Shown here piece by piece: positions 7,862 to 16,616 of a DNA stretch of 64,000 nt (position 1 is its first letter; each line of letters starts with the position of its first letter). This DNA comes from an uncultured Lachnospiraceae bacterium (GTDB taxonomy: Bacteria > Bacillota > Clostridia > Lachnospirales > Lachnospiraceae). The notes beneath the pieces are model-generated. The model was given only the letters and a program-made list of their open reading frames with translations, did not search any database and had not been told where the DNA came from. Made by a program: the position numbers and the translations under genes. Location of the stretch: positions 1-64,000 of the forward strand of contig CANQNE010000002.1 of assembly GCA_947625135.1 (NCBI GenBank), given 5' to 3'.

Positions 7862-7990
7862 ATAGGGCACCTCCTATTTTACATTACTCGCCAATTTCGG
7901 TGATCTGCAGATTTACTGCCTATTCTTATAACCTCATTGTGCGGCATACTCACTAAACCTACCATACCTTGCTTGAAAAGTCAAGGTTTT
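7862..7990 (-). promoter_or_regulatory. rplU leader region, candidate L21 autoregulatory leader with promoter
   Basis: The region between the membrane protein gene and rplU reads on the minus strand as TTGACT, 17 bases, TAGGTT, then about 100 nt of leader. A small GCAG/CTGC hairpin lies close to the ribosome-binding site. Firmicutes rplU genes often carry an L21 leader RNA here. I cannot confirm the fold by eye, so the class is tentative. Confidence 0.35.
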
Positions 7991-8024
7991 CGGTAAAAAA
8001 ACACACAAATTGCATAAGAAACAC

Positions 8025-8921
8025 TTAAGAGAGATATTTATTTTCCTCTCCCCGGAACGAGAAGATCAATACGCTAAACAGGATATTCAAGATTCCGGAT
8101 ATCAGAGCTGCGATATTGATGGTATTTGACAAATTGAACACTGTGCCGATCAGAGAAGCAACGCCGCCGATCATCAGGATCACCGCTACAAACAGGGACG
8201 TCCGTTTTGCTGCGGTTCCGTCAATGACGATCTTACGTGCCTGCTTTACCATGCCGGCCGCCTTTGCGTAAAACAGGATAGAAAGAACAGATCCCACAAG
8301 TATGACCACCCAAATCCAGATCACGATGATCGTTGCAGCCTGACTTACATCACCGGAAGTGATCTGGCGCGGAAGAATCATATTCAGATAGTAACTGATC
8401 ACATCCCATGTTCCGGAAATGGAGCCGTCAAACAATCCCAATGTTATCAGGACGCCGCCCAGTATCAAAATCACTGCACAGATGCTGATCACCACAAGCT
8501 CAAATACAAGGACGCCGCGAACCAGACTGAATCCGCCTGTTTCAATGGGGGAATTGTCTTTCTTTTTGCAGGAAGTGTAGATCTTCCAGAGTCCGATGCA
8601 GATCAAAATTCCCGGAATCGCTCCGACCAGAGAAATCACGGAAGAATATGACATTGCATTCTGAGCTGACATTCCCGAAAGACCGTAATAGGTCAGCGTT
8701 TGATTGGTAAAGGAAGTAATGATTGACCAGATCAGATTTGCAGTGTATAAGATCACCGTAACAAGAAACAGTGACGAAGCGCCCTTTTGCTTTAACGCCT
8801 GTAAAAGCGGGTATGGATTTTGAGCGCCGGCAGGCTGTCCATTGGACAGGGAAGCGCCGCATTGTCTGCAGAACTGATCTTCATCTGCATTTTGACAACC
8901 ACAATTGTTACAAATTTTCAT
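8025..8921 (-). CDS. Zinc-ribbon multi-pass membrane protein of unknown function
   Basis: A 298-aa protein. The N-terminus carries a four-cysteine zinc ribbon (C4, C7, C18, C21: MKICNNCGC and FCRQCG). About five or six hydrophobic segments follow, at roughly residues 50-70, 93-113, 135-158, 200-225, 244-266 and 270-290, and the tail is short and charged (FRGEENKYLS). Such zinc-ribbon membrane proteins are common and uncharacterised in Clostridia. The gene has a clean start (AGGAGG) and its own promoter, and it is not obviously linked to either neighbour. Confidence 0.8.
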   Translation of the reverse strand: MKICNNCGCQNADEDQFCRQCGASLSNGQPAGAQNPYPLLQALKQKGASSLFLVTVILYTANLIWSIITSFTNQTLTYYGLSGMSAQNAMSYSSVISLVGAIPGILICIGLWKIYTSCKKKDNSPIETGGFSLVRGVLVFELVVISICAVILILGGVLITLGLFDGSISGTWDVISYYLNMILPRQITSGDVSQAATIIVIWIWVVILVGSVLSILFYAKAAGMVKQARKIVIDGTAAKRTSLFVAVILMIGGVASLIGTVFNLSNTINIAALISGILNILFSVLIFSFRGEENKYLS

Positions 8922-8960
8922 GCTTACTCCTCCTAACAGGTTTATTTTAAATATAAAACA

Positions 8961-8989
8961 ATTTTACTATAGCTGGCATTTCTTGTCAA
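8961..8989 (-). promoter_or_regulatory. Promoter of the zinc-ribbon membrane protein gene
   Basis: On the minus strand a perfect TTGACA (8984-8989) and TAAAAT (8961-8966) are separated by 17 bases. The -35 overlaps the stop codon of the RNase G gene, so the gene starts its own transcript directly at the end of the preceding operon. Confidence 0.8.
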
Positions 8990-10191
8990 ATACAATCCTC
9001 CCGCAAAACGCCGGCTGAAGCTGAAAAGATTTCGTGAAGGGGGCGCTGGCTTTTTTTTCTTGTGATCTCCACCAGCCCCAGTTCGGTGATATCCACAAGC
9101 AGGGGATGCTGGGGATCTTCCTGCAGATATCCTCTGAGCGCATCTAAAAGGGCCTGTGTATGGCTTTTCTCAGCCATATTGATAAAGTCTGCGATAATAA
9201 TTCCGGAAAGCCTTCTGAGGCGGATCTGACGGGCGATCTCCGCCGCCGCTTCCAGATTGATCCGGAAAAAGGTCTCTTCCCTGCTCCTGCCTGTCTCACA
9301 CTTGCCGGTATTTACATCGATGGCAACAAGGGCCTCCGTTGGCTGGATCACAAGATAAGCGCCGGATTTCAGCCATACCCGGGGCTTTAATGCGTCCTGG
9401 ATCTGTTTGTCCAGATTGTAGAGCTTCGACAGGGGATATTGGCTGTCTTCATAAAGCCGGACCGGTTTATCGGTAAGGCCGGAAAGACGCGCATATTCTT
9501 CCGGGCTGTCTGTCACCAGTTCATCATAAGCGTTTTGTGGATAATCCCGCCAGGAACAATCGGACTCTTCGGATGGATCATAGAGCAGGGAAAAGCATTT
9601 CTGATAGGGCGCTTTTTTCAATATGGACGCCAGCCTGTCGCAGAGGGCATCGTATTCTTTTCGGATCTCCTCCGGGGCGGCAAAAGCGCCGTTGGTGCGC
9701 AACAAAAGGCCGAAAGGCTCTCCGCAGCCGGAAAGGGCTTCCGTCAGCCGCTTCTTCTCTTCTTCCGATAGACGGGAGGAGCATCGGATGCCGTGAAAAT
9801 CCGACGCTGCCACACAGAGCCGTCCGGGAAGGGACAGTTTGGTGGACACAACCGGCGCCTTGGATTTTACCGGTGCCTTTACCACCTGCACCAGCAGTTC
9901 ATCTCCCGGACTGAGGGGCTTTTTGCCTTTCTTGGCGGTAAATACTGCAAAGGGAAGCTCTTCCATGGAATAATAGCAGTTCTGCCCTCTCTCAATTTCG
10001 ATAAACGCCGCGTTCAGGTTCCGGGTAACAGACTGTACTTTCCCCACATAAATATTCTGAAGGATGGATTCCTGCTGCTCTTTCCGGAATCGGATCTCCG
10101 TCAGTTTTTCATTTTTCAGATAGGCAAGGACTCTGTCATTGCCGCTGCATGCAACCGATGTAAACAATAGTTTGTCAGACAATTTCTTCAC
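8986..10191 (-). CDS. rng: Ribonuclease G/E family endoribonuclease
   Basis: A 401-aa RNase E/G catalytic-type protein. An S1-like RNA-binding region lies near residues 35-105 (IYVGKVQSVTRNLNAAFIEI). The DNase-I-like catalytic part holds the metal-binding aspartate in ALVAIDVNTGK (about 290) and the GIIIADFINM segment (about 335). The KKSQRPLHE segment near the C-terminus is the usual family ending. It lacks the long scaffold tail of E. coli RNase E. It overlaps the upstream DUF2344 gene by 17 bp, an arrangement often seen with the TIGR03960/TIGR03936 pair in Clostridia. Confidence 0.9.
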   Translation of the reverse strand: MKKLSDKLLFTSVACSGNDRVLAYLKNEKLTEIRFRKEQQESILQNIYVGKVQSVTRNLNAAFIEIERGQNCYYSMEELPFAVFTAKKGKKPLSPGDELLVQVVKAPVKSKAPVVSTKLSLPGRLCVAASDFHGIRCSSRLSEEEKKRLTEALSGCGEPFGLLLRTNGAFAAPEEIRKEYDALCDRLASILKKAPYQKCFSLLYDPSEESDCSWRDYPQNAYDELVTDSPEEYARLSGLTDKPVRLYEDSQYPLSKLYNLDKQIQDALKPRVWLKSGAYLVIQPTEALVAIDVNTGKCETGRSREETFFRINLEAAAEIARQIRLRRLSGIIIADFINMAEKSHTQALLDALRGYLQEDPQHPLLVDITELGLVEITRKKSQRPLHEIFSASAGVLREDCI

Positions 10192-10897
10192 CTAACTTTT
10201 CCAGCGGCACAAAAAAGGGATCCAAAGAACCGGCGTCTCTTTTGTCCGCATATAATTCCAGCCGATGTACCTGTATCAGATGAGGCTTTTCTTCAAGGAG
10301 CGCCCGCAGCTGGGGGCACAGCGGACTCATAGCCTCCAGTACCTGCACGGGCTTTATGTTGGCGGCGCTGCCGGCAGCAAGGCGCATGAACAGACCGCCG
10401 TCCTGTACCCGCAGTTTATGGATCATGGGCTTTAAATCCAGTTCCAGCTCATTCTTCTTTGTCTTTTTCACATAAGGAATGGCTTCTGCAGAAAGAAAAC
10501 GCGCCGCCGTTTCTTCCAGAGGAGGCAGGGATGCCGCTTTGTCAAATGATACAAGATAATCTGCCGCCGCCACAAGAGACATGGCATTTTTGGCTGAGTC
10601 CGGCAGAAGGACATAGGATACCACCTCCACGCCGTCCGCCATCACAGCGTTCAAGGCGTCTACGGCCTGCCGGGAGGACATGGTGCTGTTCACCTCAATA
10701 TCCAGATATTCTCCGTCGCTTGTAAGTCCAAGCCCAAGTGGAGAGGCAAAGCTCATGATCTGGTGGGGACTGTAGCCTGCCGTATAGCTGATGTCAATAG
10801 AGGCTCTGCGCATGGCCTTCTGAAAATAACGCATGATATCAAGATGGCCCACGAATTTCATCACGCCCCATTTTCTGAATTTAATCCTGATTTTCAA
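10175..10897 (-). CDS. TIGR03936/DUF2344 radical-SAM-linked protein
   Basis: A 240-aa protein of the family encoded next to, or fused with, the TIGR03960 radical-SAM protein. Recognisable segments are KIRIKFRKWGVMKFVGHLD at the N-terminus and YSPHQIMSFASPLGLGLTS (about 42-60). The start is a TTG placed five bases after GGGAGGTG. The frame is open further upstream, but only inside the radical-SAM gene, and that part does not resemble the family. The TTG start overlaps the radical-SAM gene by 17 bp, so translation is probably coupled. The reaction is unknown. Confidence 0.85.
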   Translation of the reverse strand: MKIRIKFRKWGVMKFVGHLDIMRYFQKAMRRASIDISYTAGYSPHQIMSFASPLGLGLTSDGEYLDIEVNSTMSSRQAVDALNAVMADGVEVVSYVLLPDSAKNAMSLVAAADYLVSFDKAASLPPLEETAARFLSAEAIPYVKKTKKNELELDLKPMIHKLRVQDGGLFMRLAAGSAANIKPVQVLEAMSPLCPQLRALLEEKPHLIQVHRLELYADKRDAGSLDPFFVPLEKLGEEIV

Positions 10898-12746
10898 AGC
10901 AGACACCTCCCTTGTAGGATCGCGCGCCGCAGCCCGCGCACTTTGCACGGCAGTTTGGCGTCACACTCGCTTCCATGGCGCGGTGGTATTCCCGGAGGAG
11001 AAAGTCCTTTGTAACGCCGGCGTCAATGAAATCCCATGGGAGGATCTCATCCTCCGGGCGGATCCTTCCCGCATAAAAATCCGGATCAATGCCGCAGTCA
11101 GCAAAAGCCTGCATCCATTTCTCATGATCAAAAAATTCTGTCCAGCTGTCAAAAAGGCAGCCGAGACGGTAAGCACGCAAAAGCACCGGGGCCAGCCTTC
11201 TGTCCCCTCTTGCAAATACGCCTTCCAGCAGGGAGAGATCAGCCTCGTGCCAGTTGTACCGCAGACTTTTGTGATTCAGCTGTTTTTTCATTTCTTCATT
11301 GACTGTCCTTGCCTTATCCAGAAACTCTTTTTTTGTATTCATTCCCACCCACTGGAAAGGGGTGAAGGGTTTGGGCACAAAGAAGGAGGAGCTTGCGGTG
11401 ATCTGACATTTTCCATTGCGCTGCTCTTTTGGAAGCTCATAATATTTTTTTGCAATCTTTTCACAGAGATGCGCGATTTCTCTGATATCCTCTTCCGTTT
11501 CCCCGGGCAGCCCCAGCATAAAGTACAGCTTGACTTTCTGCCAGCCGCCCTTAAAGGCCTCCCATGCGCCATTTAAAATGACCTCCTCGGTCAGTCCCTT
11601 GTTGATCACATTCCGCATACGCTGGGAACCGGCTTCAGGGGCAAAAGTAAGACTACTCTTGCGCACATCCTGTACCTTGCTCATCACCTCCAGCGAAAAC
11701 GCGTCGATCCGCAGGGATGGAAGGGAGATATTGACACCCTGGCTGCCGAACTGTTCAATGAGAAACCGTACCAGCTTTTCCAGAGCGCGGTAGTCGCTGG
11801 AACTTAAAGAACTTAAACTGATCTCTTCATATCCGGTATTCTTCAGCATTTTGTAAGCATAATCCTTCAGCAGCTCCACGTCCCGCTCCCGCAAGGGCCG
11901 GTAGATCATGCCCGCCTGACAGAACCGGCAGCCGCGGATGCAGCCCCGCTGGATCTCCAGTACTACCCGGTCTTGTGTGGCCTTTACAAAAGGCACCACC
12001 GGTTTTTCCGGATAATAAGTGTGATTCAGATCCATCTGAAGTTCTTTTTTGATCACGGCGGGGATTCCCGGACGGTTTGGCTTAAACGAGGCGATGGTGC
12101 CGTCTTCCTGATAAGTCACATCATAAAAAGCCGGCACATACAGTCCCGGCAGTCTGGCGGCTTTCTCAAGAAAGGCTTCCCTTGACAGGCCTTCCTCTCT
12201 GGCCTCTCTGTAGGTATCAATGAGGGTTCCGTATATGGTTTCTCCCTCTCCAATGTAAAAAATATCAAAAAACGGGGCCACCGGCTCCGGATTATAGGTG
12301 CAGGGGCCGCCGCCGATCACGATGGGATCTTCTCCTGTCCGCTCCGCCGCAAGGAGGGGGATCTGCGCCAGCTCCAGGATCTGCAGGATATTGGTATAGC
12401 ACATTTCATACTGCAGGGTGATCCCGAGAAAATCAAACCATTTTACCGGATCCTGACTTTCCAGCGCAAAGAGGGGGATCCGTTCCCTCCGCATGATCTG
12501 ATCCAGATCCGGCCATGGGGAATATACCCGTTCACAGTACACGCCGTCCATTTTGTTGAACATGTCATAGAGGATCTGAATACCAAGGTGGGACATGCCG
12601 ATCTCGTACACATCGGGAAAGCACATACAGAACCGGACATCTGTCTCCTTTGGATCCTTCTGCACACTGTTGATCTCGTTGCCGATGTAACGGGCCGGTT
12701 TGTCGATTTTCAGTAATATTTCATCAGATAACGCCAGTTTTTTCAT
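10881..12746 (-). CDS. TIGR03960-type B12-binding-like radical SAM protein
   Basis: A 621-aa radical-SAM protein. The N-terminal about 250 residues form a B12-binding-like Rossmann region (VCFPDVYEIGMSHLGIQ-type start, IGGGPCTYNPEP). The [4Fe-4S] cluster motif is CIRGCRFC with cysteines at 269, 273 and 276. The SPOUT-like/HemN-type core continues to about 500, and the C-terminus carries another cysteine cluster (NCRAKCAGCGA). The family's substrate is not established; its linkage to RNase G and L21/L27 genes in many bacteria hints at RNA or ribosome modification. It is 15 bp from hisIE and may be read with the his genes. Confidence 0.88.
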   Translation of the reverse strand: MKKLALSDEILLKIDKPARYIGNEINSVQKDPKETDVRFCMCFPDVYEIGMSHLGIQILYDMFNKMDGVYCERVYSPWPDLDQIMRRERIPLFALESQDPVKWFDFLGITLQYEMCYTNILQILELAQIPLLAAERTGEDPIVIGGGPCTYNPEPVAPFFDIFYIGEGETIYGTLIDTYREAREEGLSREAFLEKAARLPGLYVPAFYDVTYQEDGTIASFKPNRPGIPAVIKKELQMDLNHTYYPEKPVVPFVKATQDRVVLEIQRGCIRGCRFCQAGMIYRPLRERDVELLKDYAYKMLKNTGYEEISLSSLSSSDYRALEKLVRFLIEQFGSQGVNISLPSLRIDAFSLEVMSKVQDVRKSSLTFAPEAGSQRMRNVINKGLTEEVILNGAWEAFKGGWQKVKLYFMLGLPGETEEDIREIAHLCEKIAKKYYELPKEQRNGKCQITASSSFFVPKPFTPFQWVGMNTKKEFLDKARTVNEEMKKQLNHKSLRYNWHEADLSLLEGVFARGDRRLAPVLLRAYRLGCLFDSWTEFFDHEKWMQAFADCGIDPDFYAGRIRPEDEILPWDFIDAGVTKDFLLREYHRAMEASVTPNCRAKCAGCGARSYKGGVCFENQD

Positions 12747-12761
12747 GCCGTATCCTTTCCA

Positions 12762-13991
12762 TTATCTGTTTTCCAGTTCATCCGTAATCTGCTTCCATGT
12801 AATTTCTTTTTCCGCCATAAGCACCATCACATGATACAGAAAATCCGCGATCTCATATTTGATTTCCTCCGGCTCCGGATTCTTTGCGGCAATAATGATC
12901 TCTGCGGCCTCCTCTCCAACTTTTTTCAGGATCTTGTCAATTCCTTTGTCAAAGAGGTAGTTGGTATAGGAGCCCTCTTTGGGGTGCTGCTTTCTGTCTG
13001 TGATCACATCGTATACCCGTTCAAATACGGTCAGGGGATTTTCCTCCCGGTAATTTTTCTTCATGATCTCTTTGAAAAAACAGCTGGTGCTGCCGGTGTG
13101 GCATGCGGGACCGATCTGCGCTACCTTTGCCAGCAGCGTATCACTGTCGCAGTCTGTGGAGAGAGATTTTACATATTGAAAATGGCCGCTTGTCTCCCCT
13201 TTGACCCAGAGACAGCTCCGGCTGCGGCTATAGTAGGTCATTTTTCCCGTTTTCAGCGTCTGCTCATAAGCCTCCTCATTCATGTAGGCGACCATCAGCA
13301 CCTGATTGGTCAGGTAGTCCTGCACAACTACGGGGATCAGGCCGTTTTCCCCTGTGCGAAGCGCGGAGAAGGGAATACTGCCCTCCATGGCGGAGACCGG
13401 GCAGCCCTGCTCCTTCAGCATGGCTTTCAGCTCTGTGATGTTTCCGCCCTTTCCGTTCACATAGCTGCCGGAAATACCGTAAACAGTCTCGTCCATGCAC
13501 AGATCGATCAGCTCCTGAACATTTTCGGACTTGGAGATTACCAGCACCGGAAAATCCGTGTCGATGGATTCTTCTGAAACCAGCAGGCTGCAGTTTTTCT
13601 TGATGTCCTCCGCGTGATCAAAGAAGTCGTCTACGGTTTTTGCATAAGCGGCCAGCTTTTCTTTTCCAAATCTTGCGGCGCCCTCCTTTAACACTTCTAT
13701 TCCCGTATCGGGACGGACGTCTACCAGCGCCCGTTTCGCGCCTGCGTATAACAATTTTTTTACATCCTCAAACCGGGGCGTATACCCGCCGCAGAGAATG
13801 GGCGCGTCCACTTTGCGGGCAATATCCCGCAAAAAGAGAAGGGCCTGCTCATGTTCCTCCGATGAATTGGAAAAATCAAACAGGAGCAGTTCATCTGCGC
13901 CGCCTCTGTCGTAATCCTGTAAAAGTGTTCGGTCGCTTTCTGTCATTTCACCGGAAATGACCATGCAGGGGGCAATTACTTTTTTATTCAT
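12762..13991 (-). CDS. hisIE: HisIE bifunctional protein with N-terminal HisF-like barrel
   Basis: A 409-aa protein. The C-terminal half is standard: HisI (phosphoribosyl-AMP cyclohydrolase, about 205-310, with the zinc-site segments STDCDSD and [11 protein letters not shown]) and HisE (phosphoribosyl-ATP pyrophosphatase, about 320-405, [12 protein letters not shown] and EIADFLYH). The first about 200 residues resemble HisF: a [11 protein letters not shown] strand, [20 protein letters not shown], and [17 protein letters not shown] at the end. However, the first barrel strand reads [11 protein letters not shown] where HisA/HisF have their catalytic aspartate, so this barrel is probably not an active cyclase. 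Starts at ATG or at an upstream TTG are both possible; the ATG fits the family better. Confidence 0.88.
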   Translation of the reverse strand: MNKKVIAPCMVISGEMTESDRTLLQDYDRGGADELLLFDFSNSSEEHEQALLFLRDIARKVDAPILCGGYTPRFEDVKKLLYAGAKRALVDVRPDTGIEVLKEGAARFGKEKLAAYAKTVDDFFDHAEDIKKNCSLLVSEESIDTDFPVLVISKSENVQELIDLCMDETVYGISGSYVNGKGGNITELKAMLKEQGCPVSAMEGSIPFSALRTGENGLIPVVVQDYLTNQVLMVAYMNEEAYEQTLKTGKMTYYSRSRSCLWVKGETSGHFQYVKSLSTDCDSDTLLAKVAQIGPACHTGSTSCFFKEIMKKNYREENPLTVFERVYDVITDRKQHPKEGSYTNYLFDKGIDKILKKVGEEAAEIIIAAKNPEPEEIKYEIADFLYHVMVLMAEKEITWKQITDELENR

Positions 13992-14023
13992 AATCTGACT
14001 CTGTCTCCTCTGTATCAATTTCT

Positions 14024-14644
14024 TTAGGCAAGGGTGCCCTTTGTGGACAGCACATCCGTAATGCGGGGATCCATGGTCACAGCCTCGTCCAGCGCCTTTG
14101 CAAAGGCTTTAAAGATGGCTTCTGCAAGATGATGGTTATTGACGCCGGCAAGCTGTCTGATGTGCAGGTTCATGCCGGCTGTGTAGGAAATTGCATAAAA
14201 GAATTCCCGCACCATCTCCGTGTCCATATATCCGATCTTTTCCGATGTGAAATTGACTTCATAACCAAAATATGGTCTTCCGCAAAGATCTGCCGCGCAG
14301 AGTACAAGGGCGTCGTCCATAGGGAGGATCATGCTGCCGTACCGCTTAATGCCCTTCTTGTCCCCAACGGCTTTGCGAATGGCAATGCCCAGAGCAAGGC
14401 CGGTGTCCTCAATGGTATGGTGACAGTCAACAAGAAGATCTCCCTTTACTTTCACCTGAAGATCAAAAAGCCCGTGTTTGGCAAAACCCTCCAGCATGTG
14501 GTTCAGAAAACCGATGCCGGTATCCACGGACGCCTTTCCGCTGCCGTCCAGATTCAACTGGATCTGTATCTGGGTTTCCGCCGTGCTGCGCTCTACCTTA
14601 GCGCTCCGTCCGGACGTGGACTGATAATTGGCTGTTTCACTCAT
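14024..14644 (-). CDS. hisB: Imidazoleglycerol-phosphate dehydratase HisB
   Basis: A 206-aa monofunctional HisB that converts imidazole-glycerol phosphate to imidazole-acetol phosphate. Manganese-binding motifs are visible: [10 protein letters not shown] (about 72-81) and the later NNHHLAEA (about 169-176). The [17 protein letters not shown] segment is also characteristic. No phosphatase domain is fused. The start overlaps hisD by 8 bp and has AGGAGG upstream, which suggests translational coupling. Confidence 0.96.
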   Translation of the reverse strand: MSETANYQSTSGRSAKVERSTAETQIQIQLNLDGSGKASVDTGIGFLNHMLEGFAKHGLFDLQVKVKGDLLVDCHHTIEDTGLALGIAIRKAVGDKKGIKRYGSMILPMDDALVLCAADLCGRPYFGYEVNFTSEKIGYMDTEMVREFFYAISYTAGMNLHIRQLAGVNNHHLAEAIFKAFAKALDEAVTMDPRITDVLSTKGTLA

Positions 14645-15953
14645 GATTCACTTCCTCCTGTTCTTTTTCAAACCGCACGCGAATGGAATTTGCATGGGCG
14701 GTCAGCTGTTCTGCTTCCGCAAAATAAATAATATCCTGATAAATGTCTTCCAGCGCCTCTCTGGAATAAGAGATGATGCTGGATTTCTTGATAAAATCAT
14801 CCACGCTCAGGGGTGAAAAGAATTTTGCCGTTCCGTTGGTAGGCAGTACATGATTGGGCCCTGCAAAATAGTCCCCCAGAGGTTCGCTGCTATATTCTCC
14901 CAAAAAGATGGCCCCTGCGTTCCGTATCCTTGTCATGACCTCAAAAGGATTTTTGGTCAGGATCTCCAGATGCTCCGAAGCGATCTCATTGGCGGCCTCG
15001 ATGGCGTCGTCCATCGTGGGCGCCACAAGAATGTAGCCGTAATTGTCCAGTGATTTTTGCAGGATCTCTTTCCGGGAAAGGCGGCTGACAAACCCATCCA
15101 CTTCTTTGGAGACTGCTTCCGCCAGCTCCCTGCTGGTGGTGACCAAAATGGCGCTTGCCAGCTCGTCGTGTTCTGCCTGGGACAACAGATCCGCCGCCAC
15201 GAACCGGGGATTTGCGCTCTCATCGGCAAGCACCAGAATCTCGCTGGGACCTGCGATGGAATCAATGCTCACATGTCCGTATACCGCCCTCTTGGCAAGG
15301 GCTACATAGATGTTTCCCGGGCCGACGATCTTATCTGCCTTGGGAATACTTTCCGTACCAAAGGCGAGGGCAGCCACCGCCTGGGCGCCGCCAGCCTTGT
15401 AGATCTTGTCCACTCCAGCTTCCGCCGCTGCTACCAGTGTGGGAGGATAGACTTTTCCGTCCTTTCCGGGCGGGGTGGTCATGATGATCTCCTCTACACC
15501 GGCCACCTTTGCAGGCAGCACATTCATCAGAACGGAGGAAGGATAGACGGCCTTCCCGCCGGGCACATAAACCCCCACGCGCTTCAGGGGCGTAATCTTC
15601 TGTCCGAGGATAGTTCCCGAAGGCTTGCTGTCAAACCAGCTGTACTGCCGCTGCTTTTCATGATAGGAGCGGATGTTTGCGCCGGCTTTTCGGATCACGT
15701 CCACCAGCCGCGGGTCCACCAGCCGGTATGCCTCCTGTATCTCCTCCTCGGTTACCAGTACGTTGCCGGCATGGATCTGTGCCTGGTCAAATTTTGCCGT
15801 ATATGCGAACAGCGCTTCGTCTCCCTTTTCTCTCACGGCGTTTACGATTTCTGCAACGGCGCCCTCATAAGCGCCGTAATTTGATGGACTTCTCTTTAAC
15901 AGGTTTTCCAGAAGCGCCTGCCTGCTCTCTTCCGTCAATGTAATGATCTTCAT
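14637..15953 (-). CDS. hisD: Histidinol dehydrogenase HisD
   Basis: A 438-aa zinc-dependent, NAD-linked enzyme that catalyses the last two oxidations of histidine synthesis. Signatures seen are VYVPGGKAVYPSSVLMN (about 125-142), the DSIAGPSEILVLAD segment (about 240), the HDELASA zinc/catalytic region and the C-terminal GPNHVLPTNGTAKF (about 353). The ATG lies 6 bp after hisG; the only clear ribosome-binding sequence, GGAGGT, is inside the hisG end, 14 bases away. Confidence 0.97.
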   Translation of the reverse strand: MKIITLTEESRQALLENLLKRSPSNYGAYEGAVAEIVNAVREKGDEALFAYTAKFDQAQIHAGNVLVTEEEIQEAYRLVDPRLVDVIRKAGANIRSYHEKQRQYSWFDSKPSGTILGQKITPLKRVGVYVPGGKAVYPSSVLMNVLPAKVAGVEEIIMTTPPGKDGKVYPPTLVAAAEAGVDKIYKAGGAQAVAALAFGTESIPKADKIVGPGNIYVALAKRAVYGHVSIDSIAGPSEILVLADESANPRFVAADLLSQAEHDELASAILVTTSRELAEAVSKEVDGFVSRLSRKEILQKSLDNYGYILVAPTMDDAIEAANEIASEHLEILTKNPFEVMTRIRNAGAIFLGEYSSEPLGDYFAGPNHVLPTNGTAKFFSPLSVDDFIKKSSIISYSREALEDIYQDIIYFAEAEQLTAHANSIRVRFEKEQEEVNHE

Positions 15954-15959
15954 TTTTGC

Positions 15960-16613
15960 TTATAGTACCTCCGTTTTCTGTATTGCGGCTCTCAGATCGC
16001 CGATGATCTTCATGATCCGCTGATGCTCGGTCTTCATGCTGATCTGATTGACGATCATCCGTGCGGACAGGGGGCAGACCTCTTCCAGCACTTCCAATCC
16101 GTTTTCTCTCAGTGTAGACCCGGTTTCTACGATGTCCACGATCACATCCGCCAGCTCCACAATGGGCGCCAGTTCGATGGAACCGTTCAGCTTGATGATC
16201 TCTACTGTCTGATGCTTTTTGTTAAAAAAGTAATCTTTTGTAATATTCGGATATTTGGTAGCTACCCGGATCAGATCCTTATGCTGCAGATATTCCTTTG
16301 CATCCCGGGGACCACAGACACACATCCGGCATTTGCCGAAGCCCAGATCCAGGACTTCATAGAGCTTCCTGCCCTCCTCCATAATGGTGTCCTTTCCCAC
16401 CACGCCGATATCAGCGGCGCCGTATTCCACATAAGTGGGAACATCCGGCCCCTTGGACAGGAAGAACTTCAGCTTCAGCGCCTCGTTGACAAAGATCAGC
16501 TTCCGGGACTCCTTATCCTTCATCTCCTCGCAGGTAATGCCCACCTGCTCCAGCATCTCCAGTGTTTTATTTGCCAAACGCCCTTTCGCAAGGGCAAAAG
16601 TAAGATATTCCAT
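15960..16613 (-). CDS. hisG: ATP phosphoribosyltransferase, short form HisG
   Basis: A 217-aa catalytic subunit of the first step of histidine synthesis. The short form lacks the C-terminal feedback domain and works only in a complex with HisZ. Motifs include the N-terminal LTFALAKGRLANKTLEML and the phosphoribosyl-binding region DVIVDIVETGSTLRENGL (about 155-172). HisZ is encoded directly upstream with a 3-bp gap, as expected for this hetero-octameric type. Confidence 0.96.
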   Translation of the reverse strand: MEYLTFALAKGRLANKTLEMLEQVGITCEEMKDKESRKLIFVNEALKLKFFLSKGPDVPTYVEYGAADIGVVGKDTIMEEGRKLYEVLDLGFGKCRMCVCGPRDAKEYLQHKDLIRVATKYPNITKDYFFNKKHQTVEIIKLNGSIELAPIVELADVIVDIVETGSTLRENGLEVLEEVCPLSARMIVNQISMKTEHQRIMKIIGDLRAAIQKTEVL

Positions 16614-16616
16614 AGA

